A DNA stretch of 64,000 bases from NCBI GenBank assembly GCA_038373865.1, contig JAXGGA010000034.1:62001-126000 (forward strand), read 5' to 3'. Shown in pieces: positions 12,240 to 64,000 of the stretch (the first letter of the stretch is position 1; each line of letters starts with the position of its first letter). The notes below the pieces were generated by a model. It did not search any database. It saw nothing but the letters and a program-made list of their open reading frames with translations, and had not been told where the DNA came from. The stretch is from Uloborus plumipes (taxonomy: Eukaryota; Arthropoda; Arachnida; Araneae; Uloboridae). Made by a program: the position numbers and the translations under genes.

Positions 12240-13094
12240 CAATTTTCTATATGGTACATCAATTACCGGCAACGAAGTATCTATTTTGAAGCCAGGTTCC
12301 ATAGGGGTTTTTACAATTTTACAATCTTCCATATTAAAAACTTTAACAATTTTCTGAATCACATGGCTTTGTTAAATTATCATGCTATTTTCAGTTCTTG
12401 AAATTTTCATACCTAGGAAATTCGAAATTTCTCCCAAGATGTTTGCATTGAAATTTTCTTTCAGTAGTTTTAAGACCTTTTCTACTTCTTCGTCTTCACC
12501 AGGTATAAGTATATCATCTACAAATACAATAATCCAAATTTTTCTTGAATGATAAAGACAGAAATCATGCAATTATGTACTAAATCCATTTTCAGTTAGA
12601 ACTTGATTTAACTTAGTGTTCCACAATTTGGGGGATTCTTTCAAACCATAAAGTGACCTTTTTAGTTTCAAAACCTTATTTTTCGTCACAAGAACTCCTT
12701 TTAGGGGTTCAATATAAATTTCTGATTCAACATCACCATTAAGAAAAGCAGTTGGGATGTCAATTTGAGTTACTTTCCAATTTTCTTCAATTGGTTGAGC
12801 CAAGAACATTCTTATTGTAGACATTCTTGCCACAGGTGCATACAGAACATTCAAAGAGTTATTTTCAACTTCGAATCCTCTTGCAACAAGTCTAGCCTTC
12901 TTCGATCCATCTTCCTTGGTTCTAAAAACCCATCTAGTACTTATGGCCCTTTTTCCTGGTGCTAAGTCAACCTCTGTCCATGTATCAAGTTTTCTGAGCG
13001 AACTTAATTCTTTTTCTGCAGCTATCTTCCATTCATTTTGCTGTGTAGCTTCATCAAATGACTGAGGATCTTCTTTACTTGTCAATAAACAATA
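12240..13094 (-). pseudogene. copia pol: reverse transcriptase
   Basis: On the - strand, right after the hAT insertion: SKEDPQSFDEATQQNEW, then DTWTEVDLAPGKRAISTRWVF and KARLVARGF (the classic start of the copia RT, RVT_2). It continues with IDIPTAFLNGDVESEIYIE and KLKRSLYGLKESPKLWN, then the catalytic VFVDDILIPG box, FLGMKISR and KTPMEPGFKI, ending at PYRKLI where the fold-back element sits. Two TAA codons (about 12572 and 12364) interrupt an otherwise constant frame. RT copies the genomic RNA into DNA in the cytoplasmic particle. The FVDD aspartates are intact, but the stops make the gene non-functional. Confidence 0.93.
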
Positions 13095-13102
13095 TGCTGA
13101 AT

Positions 13103-16092
13103 CAGTGGCGCCGACTCCATGGGGCTTGGGGGGGCTGGAGCCCCCTCAATAAAAATTTAGGGGGGGCGGAGCCCCCCCAATAATTTAAGAGAATTTTTAA
13201 ATGTATTATGCTTGGTAAAATCACAAAACTATCTTTTCCTTGTTTGACGATAGTTACTTTGTAAAATACATTCCGTAATGAACTAAAACAAATAACTAAT
13301 ACTGTAGAAAGCAGAATAACTGAAAAGGAGTGGTGTAGTGTGAATCATTATAGTTGTTTGCGCAAATTGTCGAGTAAAGTCTGGCGCCGGCAGGCAGACT
13401 AGGATTGTGGCGATATCAAAACGGCTGAGGCAGGAGCCCCTGGAATCCTCGTGTCGCGTCGTTTTGAGGCTTCGAGACATTAAACGACGCCATGTCTAAA
13501 GTCCACGGCGCTGGCGCAGTCATTCTAAGTACAATGTTTCGTTCAGTGCATGCAGCAGACGTATTTAGTATTCCGACTTAATCGTTGCAATGGATAAATT
13601 TGTTATCAAAAAGCCACGTTTGGAAGTTGATGATATTGCGAATCAACATCCGGCAATTATTGTGTCAGCAATTGCTTCGTCGTCTTCAGGAGAGAACTTT
13701 TCACAGCCTGAACCTGAGCAATCCGGGAAGGGAAATCATTTCAGAAGTCCTGGTTGATCAAATATTCTTGGATAGAATATGAAGCATCTTCCGAAAAAGT
13801 TTTTTGCAAAACCTGCAAAGAGGCAGATGCTAAAAATCTATCACAATTTTCTTCAAAAAAAGAAGATGCATTTATTTCTGTAGGATTTTCTAACTGGAAA
13901 AAGGCTTTGGATAAATTCCGTCGTCATGAAAATACGCTTACGCATAAAGAAGGTGTTTTGAAACTAAATTCTATTTCTAACCAAAGTGTGGCCTCCCAAT
14001 TGAATGAACGGTTAAATAGTGATATGAAAAAAGGCCGTTTAGTTCTTGAGACAATTTTTACTGCCGTTCAATTTCTATGCCGACAAGGACTAGCAATTAG
14101 AGGGCACGAAGATGTAAACTCAAATTTTTTTCAATTGCTGAAACTCTAAAAGAATGACGTACCTGACTTAAAAGATTGGTTAGGGCGTTCAGGGTGTAAA
14201 TGGACGTCCCATGATGTTCAAAATGAGATCATTGATCTACTGAGAAAGTCTGTATTGAGAAAGGTATTGGCTTCAATCAAGAAGACTGAACATTTTTCGA
14301 TTATGGTTGAAGAAACAAGTGATTCTTCGATTCACGAACAAGGGTCATTTTGTATTCGTACAGTCGATGATTCCGTAATCATCAACGAAGACTTTATTGG
14401 CTTATACGAGACCCCCAACACTGAATCACAAACTCTGTTTAGTATTTTAAAAGACATTTTTGCTCGTCTTGATTTGTCAATGCAATGTTACATATGTGTT
14501 GGCTATCTTGAGTCAATGTTACAATTCAAGACTTATTTCTTTTTAGGTCTTTATTGCCACGCAATGAGCCCAGTAGAGGACGTCAATGAAAAAATTCAAT
14601 GCCCTCATCTAAGTGTGGCTTTTCTGGGAAAAATATACGAACGCTTAATTTGTATATTGAATAGAAGGCGAGATAGTTTTGAGCACTTTTGGGAATTGTG
14701 TTTAAAAGAAAAACCTTCACAAGTTGATAATCCTTCTCTTCCTTCGAATCGACGTATACAAAAGCAGTATGAAAACAACGAAGCCAGCTCACCGCACGCT
14801 TTCAAAACCCCAAAGGAATTCTACAAAGCACTTTACATTGAAGTTTGTGAAACGGTACAATCCTGCATTACTGAGCGGTTTGCATCAACTGGACTCACAC
14901 AGGTCATTGCAGTTGAACAAGAGTGCTTGCTTTTAGTAAACAGAGGTGAAACAAGTTTTGAAATTTCAACTGAGTTTTTCAGAAATGATCTAGACATTGA
15001 GAGACTGCGCTTACACTTCAATATGTTAGCGGTCATCGCTAATGAAAAACAACTGGACTTGAAAAACATGCATGATGTAAAAAATTACATTACACAAGAG
15101 CCTGCAATTGGAGAAATGTTGTGTGAAATAGTGAAGTGCATTAAGCTACTCCAAGTCGTTCCAATCACAACAGCAACAGCAGAGCGGTCATGTAGTGCCC
15201 TCTGCCCTAAAACGTCTGAAATCATATCTTCGATCAACAATGGGACAGAAGCGATTAAACAACTTGGCTGTTCTTCATGCCCACCGAGATGTTTTGGATG
15301 AATTGGATATCCGACCAATCATCAACGACTTCATATCCAGTAATCCAGTCAGACGGTCAACATTTGCACTTTTCTAAAGACACTCTAGCCCTAATATTGG
15401 TATTGAAAGCAATATTAAAAATCTTTATAAAATAGAGAATTAAATACATACAGAATAATATATTTTCAGTTTCAAAATATTAGTAGTGGTTTAATACTTT
15501 ACATATTAGTTACTATAGTACTGTATTATATACTTTCAAATACTTGAATACTTTTAGGGTGAAAGACATAATGAAATTTTGACTAAAAGTATTAAGCTTA
15601 CTGTATTGACTGTATTAAAGCATTAACTTTGATATATTATTTTTATTTTATAAATTCTGAGCCTTGTTCAAAGCAAGCTTAAATTAACTATTTTACTTAT
15701 TAATTTAAGTGCTAATATTGTGCGACAGCTATATATTATGTTTTATTTTTTTAATGATAGTTTAAGATTTATTTAAATATAATTTCAGTCTTTTCAGAGC
15801 TATACATTCACTGCTCTCAAATTGTCTGTAACCACAACTATTACTATAAATTTAATTAGCCTTTTTCACGAAAATACCGTGCATGTTTATGTTTTGGTTC
15901 GTCTTTAAAAGCTAAACAATGCGTCAGACTTGTCGAGTATCGAGAGTCTAGTTTTTTGGGTTCTAATGTTAATCATATATCTCTAAAATTCTTTAAAAAG
16001 TAAATTTAAAACTCACTTTTTTTCATCTAAAATTTAGAAAATTTCCCGGGGTTATGGGCCCCCCCAATATTTTTTATAAGTCGGCGCCCCTG
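13103..16092 (+). mobile_element. hAT transposon, 3.0 kb, inserted in copia, with 8-bp TSD
   Basis: Ends are inverted: CAGTGGCGCCGACT on the left and AGTCGGCGCCCCTG on the right. They are flanked by a perfect 8-bp duplication TGCTGAAT (13095-13102 and 16093-16100). CAGTGGCG-type ends, an 8-bp TSD and a BED/TTF-finger transposase identify hAT. Subterminal DNA is G/C-rich (GGGGCTTGGGGGGGCTGGAGC), unlike the AT-rich surroundings. It lies on the + strand, opposite to the copia host. It must be younger than the copia, since copia codons resume in frame on both sides. Confidence 0.95.
13590..15376 (+). pseudogene. hAT transposase (zinc-finger MYM/DUF4371 type), broken and internally deleted
   Basis: The start MDKFVIKKPRLE is typical of this subfamily. 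After about 52 codons a frameshift is needed to reach KYSWIEYEASSEKVFCKTC and the finger F.NWKKALDKFRRHE..LTHKE (C-x2-C ... H-x5-H TTF/BED finger, 13760-13960). A TAA at 14147 is followed by KDWLGRSGCKW-type sequence and HFSIMVEETSDSS (DUF4371/RNase H-like start, 14255 on). The middle of the catalytic region is missing after about 14520. The C-terminal dimerisation motif ITTATAERSCSAL is at 15165-15200, and another frameshift leads to LRSTMGQKRLNNLAVLH, ending at 15376. Intact relatives cut and paste their own DNA. Frameshifts, stop and deletion make this copy inactive. Confidence 0.9.
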
Positions 16093-16100
16093 TGCTGAAT

Positions 16101-16689
16101 ATAATTCATATGATTCCAAATATTGTGGTTTTCTTACGCAGCGTCCTGATCTTGTTTTAACAGAAATTTCTTCATTTTCTTGATCTTTGTCTTCATTTTC
16201 TGGATATTTATCTTCATTTTCTGGTTCTTTATGTTCATTGTCTTTTTCTTCACTAATTTCTTTGCTGTTGTTTTCTTCACAAGTTTCAACTTTCATGTCC
16301 ACAGCCTGGATACCTATTTCAATTGCAGTAGTCTTCTCTGTTTTTATTTTCTTCATCACTTTTCACGTTTATTTTCTCAAATGTAACATCTCTTGCAATT
16401 ATTTTCCTGTTTTCAGGATCCCACAATCTGTAACCATTCTGAGCATATCCAACAAACAAATAAGCTTTACTCCTTTCATCCAGTTTTTTCAAATAATGAA
16501 GTTTCTTGGCGCCTTGGTACCAAAAATTTCAATATTATTTAAATTAGGAACACGGTTTGTCCATAATTCTGCAGGTGTTCTGTCGGTAATTGATGAAGGT
16601 TGCCTATTCAACAAGTAAGCTGCAGTATAGATAGCTTCTCCCCACATTGACTTGTCAAGAGTAAAGATAAGGGCACGAGCTTTATTCAT
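16101..16689 (-). pseudogene. copia pol: integrase C-terminus and acidic IN-RT linker
   Basis: On the - strand: MNKARALIFTLDKSMWGEAI and AAYLLNRQPSS, then TPAELWTNRVPNLNNI.IFG (conserved end of the copia integrase). Next comes an acidic low-complexity linker with repeats of the type EPENEDKYPENEDK (16200-16260), then TRSGRCVRKPQYLESYELYSA, the usual lead-in to the RT. The hAT target duplication falls within the last five codons. A frame break between the integrase end and the linker is needed (about 16370-16480). Confidence 0.85.
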
Positions 16690-17480
16690 GAGGCTACAAT
16701 TGAGCCTTACGACTTTTCAATTTAACTATGGTGAGTATGGCACAGTTGCATCCACTGTTATTCCCCTTTTCTTAGCCAATTTTGTAGATGTCCATTTATA
16801 TATTCTTCTCCATTGTCACATCTCAATGTAGCGACTTTAGTGTTGTGCAAGGCTTCTACTTGGCAGATGTATTCTTGCACAAGATCAGATACTTCAAATT
16901 TGTTTTTCAACAACTTTATCATGCAAAAATGGGTACGATCATCTAAAAAGGTAATAAAATACTTGTTTCCATCCCATGTTTCAGGATCTATTATCTCGCA
17001 TATGTCAATGTGTACAATTTCGAACACGCGATCAGCTCTTCTTCGAACGCTTGAAAATGGTTGCTTTACTTGCTTGGCTTTTACACATACTTCACATGTT
17101 TTTTTAAAATTAACATTCCCTATCTTCAATATCAATGCCATTACTTATTCTCGTTAATTTTCTTAAATTATCAATTTCAATGTGTCCCATTCAAAAATTT
17201 TATCTTCTGCAAGAAATATGTTTTCTTCAGAGCTTTCGATTACAGTAACTTCATAAAGTCCACTTTTGTTTTTATGCCTCCCTAGAACTGTAGATTCATT
17301 TTTCGAAATTTTTACAACATCGGAATCAAAGATAACTTTTCCTCCTTTATCTGTGATAGCACTAACTGACAACAAATTCTTTGACAACTCAGGTACAAGT
17401 AGAACATTTTCCAAAGAGCAATTTTTACTTTCAATACTGCCAATACCAATGGATTCTATTTTTTTATTTTATCGGCAATA
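16690..17480 (-). pseudogene. copia pol: end of protease, GAG-pre-integrase and integrase core
   Basis: On the - strand: ENVLLVPELSKNLLSVSAI (protease/pre-integrase block), a stretch broken by stops near 17142-17162, then KKTCEVCVKAKQVKQPF (second pair of the HHCC zinc site). VHIDICEI (first catalytic Asp), FITFLDDRTHF and LRCDNGEEYINGHL (second Asp) follow. After a one-base frameshift near 16760 the sequence reads GITVDATVPYSP, a TAG and a TGA. Where the family has the catalytic Glu (pattern N-G-x-x-E-R) this copy has Val. The enzyme that joins element DNA to the chromosome is therefore dead here in several ways. Confidence 0.9.
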
Positions 17481-17550
17481 CCAATATAAATTTTACATTT
17501 CTTTACTTCTTTTAAAATAGAATTATCATTAACCATCCACCTCCTAACCA

Positions 17551-18495
17551 TTAACCTCCACTGTCCACAACAAAAGTAAGTTTCGCTTCACTTTCATTTC
17601 TGCTATCAGCATAAAATGCCAATTTATTCGCTTTTTCCTCATTTGGTTTTTTGTTTCTGGAAAAGCAATTCTTCTCAACATGATTATTTTTCTTACAAAT
17701 TTTGTAGAACATTTTTCCTTCACAATCTTTTACCAAATGCTTACCACTGTTGCATTTAAAACAATTCTTGAATGAAGTTTTGTTTTTATTTCTGGAGCAC
17801 TCAAAAGCCTTGTGACCGGCTTTCTTACACGAAAAACAAATAATTTTACTTTTATTTGTAAGAAATGACACATTTTCAGGAATATCATTTTGTTGCCTAG
17901 TTCTACTTTCTTCAGAAGTTAATCTACTTATAAGATTGTTCAAAGTTCTGTCAGTTTTAGCGGTGGATTCCCATGCAGAAACAAAGTGCCGATATTCTGA
18001 TGGCAAAATATTTAACACTTTACTGATTAGCATTTCTTCCGTGATATTAAAGTTCAAATTGTTTAATTTGAAACATAAATTTTCGATAGATGCGATATTT
18101 TCATTTACAGAAACTTGTTTACTAAACTTAAAATTGAAGAAATCTTGCATGAGATTATTTTTAAAATTTTCATTTTCTTGAGAAAACATGGCCTTCAATT
18201 TATCATACATTTCTTTAGCAGTTTTGCAGGAAATTAAATGTACCAACAACCTTTTATCAACAGTTCTTACTCTCAAACTTTGTGCTTTTGCATCTTTATT
18301 TACGAAACCTTTATCTTCCTCAGTTTCTTCTTCACAAACAATTTTATACAGTTCTTTAGCTTTTAAGATAATATCAACTTGAAATTTCCATAATTCAAAA
18401 GACTGCATATCTTTTAATATTACCCTCTCTTCTATTTCGTTTTTACTGATATCCATATTCGTTTTTACGCTACCCACATTAATTTCAAAATACAA
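17551..18495 (-). CDS. copia Gag with zinc knuckles, running into the protease active site
   Basis: A 314-codon open frame on the - strand. A UBN2-like capsid region includes ILKDMQSFELWKFQVDIILK, LVHLISCKTAKEMYDKLKAMF and ISKVLNILPSEYRHFVSAWE. Two full CCHC knuckles follow, CFSCKKAGHKAFEC (C-x2-C-x4-H-x4-C) and CFKCNSGKHLVKDC, then a third lacking its first Cys. The frame ends FVVDSGG and stop; DSG is the aspartic protease active site, so the PR domain is truncated right after its catalytic residue. The next pol block lies in another frame. Gag packages the element RNA. The start is the first ATG after the leader and gives a normal copia Gag beginning. It is intact as a frame, but the element is dead. 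Confidence 0.9.
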   Translation of the reverse strand: MYFEINVGSVKTNMDISKNEIEERVILKDMQSFELWKFQVDIILKAKELYKIVCEEETEEDKGFVNKDAKAQSLRVRTVDKRLLVHLISCKTAKEMYDKLKAMFSQENENFKNNLMQDFFNFKFSKQVSVNENIASIENLCFKLNNLNFNITEEMLISKVLNILPSEYRHFVSAWESTAKTDRTLNNLISRLTSEESRTRQQNDIPENVSFLTNKSKIICFSCKKAGHKAFECSRNKNKTSFKNCFKCNSGKHLVKDCEGKMFYKICKKNNHVEKNCFSRNKKPNEEKANKLAFYADSRNESEAKLTFVVDSGG

Positions 18496-18690
18496 ATAAC
18501 CAACTAACAGTTCCTTATAACTGAACTCAAATTTGTATTTTAGAATGTTCCACTCACCTCATACGTCATTTAATTTCAACTCGGCATTTTCGTTTTCACT
18601 CGTATCGAAATCACGAACTCAGAATTTTATTATTTTTTTAGGCGAACGTTTTATTTTTCCTTTTACTTCAGCTTTTATTTTTCTTTAGAG

Positions 18691-18709
18691 AGCAGCTGGG
18701 AACATAACC
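18691..18709 (-). other. Primer binding site, copia type (internal tRNA-iMet)
   Basis: Directly after the 5' LTR, the - strand reads GGTTATGTTCCCAGCTGCT. Copia elements prime from an internal fragment of initiator tRNA-Met, with a PBS starting GGTTATGGGCCCAG. This site matches apart from two bases in the middle. Confidence 0.7.
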
Positions 18710-18863
18710 TCTTAAGTTTAATTAAACATTTTATTGCATAAGATGAGTGGACAATACAGAATACACAGATACAAAACGTACGCAATAGATACAACACAAA
18801 TTCTAAAAGTGATATCACACAAGTGATGCCAAATGATTTCACAAAAACATCTAACATAGTGTT
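18710..18863 (-). repeat. 5' LTR of the copia element, outer end truncated
   Basis: Aligned to 8444-8598 with about six substitutions. It lacks the ~32 bases that form the U3 start (TGTTGAATATAAT...) of the other LTR, and similarity stops abruptly at 18863, where a T-rich run begins. Because the outer end is lost, no target-site duplication can be tested. Confidence 0.85.
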
Positions 18864-19410
18864 GCCTTTTTTTTTTGCTTCATAAAACTTAAAGTACCAT
18901 AACTCTGTCTCTGTTTGATCACTTTTACAATCGGAAATATGTACCTAGGACTAACTATTGTAAAAAATACAGGTCATGCAGGTTAAACAAAACCAACCTG
19001 TGTCTATTATTCATCCACACTAGTGCTCTTTCGTGCATAATGTACTTGATTTCAGTTTCAGCTATCAATTGGCTTTTGGCAATTTGAGCTGAATTTTTGC
19101 CTTGTTGAGCTGAATTTTTGTCCCATTCTATTTTATCATTGTAATATCATTGCAATGATAAAATGGAATGGAAATTTTGTCCTTTAAAAAAAATAATAAA
19201 TATTTTAATACAATTCAGCAGGTTAAGATGTTTATTTTTTCCTTTCTAGATCACAGAATCAGCTGTATTTGATGTGGTGTACTTTTTTGAAAGCTTATAT
19301 ATCTACTTACTCAAAAGCAGCTTCAGGAAAGGTAAGAAGAAGGAATATCATTATGCTGTAAAATGCAAAACAGTTGTTATTTTTATAGTTGAATTTGGGT
19401 TTTCTTTCAG
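18864..19410. other. DNA upstream of the TRIP12 translation-start exon; intron or 5' flank
   Basis: Contains an imperfect hairpin around 19105-19180 (TATTTTATCATTG and CAATGATAAAATGG arms). It ends in a pyrimidine-rich stretch and CAG (19401-19410), a good 3' splice site. The start exon therefore probably has 5'UTR exons further upstream. I could not locate them or a promoter. Confidence 0.5.
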
Positions 19411-63925
<44,515 letters not shown>

Positions 63926-64000
63926 GTAAGATATTGTTAGTGAAAACCTCTCATAATATTATTTTTTTTATTCCTCTATTGTTTATCATTTGACTTATCT

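Larger units (their letters stand above)
8444..18863 (-). mobile_element. Ty1/copia LTR retrotransposon, decayed, split by two nested transposons
   Basis: Read on the - strand the order is 5' LTR (18710-18863), tRNA-iMet-type primer site, gag with zinc knuckles, protease DSG, integrase, reverse transcriptase, RNase H, G-rich polypurine tract and 3' LTR (8444-8631). The order PR-IN-RT-RH defines the copia class, as opposed to gypsy. A fold-back element (9401-12235) and a hAT transposon (13103-16092) interrupt it. At each insertion the frame resumes exactly after one copy of the target duplication. Without them the element would be about 4.6 kb, normal for copia. The two LTRs differ at about six of ~154 aligned bases. 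Several in-frame stops and two frameshifts show that it is dead. Confidence 0.93.

Noticed and set aside
14583..15318. Minus-strand and alternate-frame ORFs in the hAT element
   Set aside because: Overlap the transposase relic in other frames; no similarity of their own.

Overview
This is eukaryotic, intron-rich, strongly AT-rich DNA packed with transposable elements. Its one recognisable host gene is on the + strand: the 5' part of the HECT-type E3 ubiquitin ligase gene TRIP12 (ctrip in flies). Ten coding exons could be placed from 19454 to 63925, with matching splice phases and 755 codons in total. They encode the basic, serine-rich, disordered N-terminus and the start of the armadillo-repeat region. 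The rest of the armadillo repeats, the WWE domain and the HECT domain must lie beyond 64000. Gene content, intron sizes and TE types (copia, Penelope, mariner, Tc1, hAT, piggyBac) suggest an arthropod, probably a chelicerate such as a spider. That is inference, because no marker gene fixes the species.

Region 1-19410 has no host gene that I can support. It holds a 3.9 kb element with ~0.8 kb inverted arms and an 8-bp target duplication (910-4800), with a hAT MITE nested inside it. Next is an element marked by seven copies of a CAGATCGGTAAC-type motif (6372-8000). Then comes a decayed 10.4 kb Ty1/copia retrotransposon on the - strand (8444-18863). Two younger elements split it cleanly: a 2.8 kb fold-back element (9401-12235) and a hAT transposon with a broken transposase (13103-16092).

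Region 19411-63925 is TRIP12. Introns 1-5 are long (3.4, 17.4, 3.3, 2.1 and 10.1 kb) and full of elements. Introns 6-8, within the armadillo exons, are about 0.8 kb and clean. Intron 2 contains a truncated Penelope-like element (GIY-YIG endonuclease plus RT C-terminus). Its inverted ends each carry a hammerhead-ribozyme-like core, and a second fold-back copy is nested in it. Intron 2 also has a 4.6 kb element with tandem ~230-bp units and three nested elements, plus a Tc1 relic. Intron 3 has a hAT MITE and a tRNA-derived SINE. Intron 5 has a Tc1 relic, a piggyBac MITE, a mariner inside a hAT-like element, and a recent 1.1 kb tandem duplication. Intron 9 has an internally deleted mariner inside a TA microsatellite.

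The most unusual material is the pair of long fold-back elements, the hammerhead-like motifs at both ends of the Penelope element, the 3.9 kb long-TIR element with a cysteine-rich ORF, two elements with same-strand motif arrays, and tandem NAGNAG acceptors in TRIP12. Everything was read by eye, so exon ends are splice-consensus predictions and TE classes rest on motifs, termini and target-site duplications.
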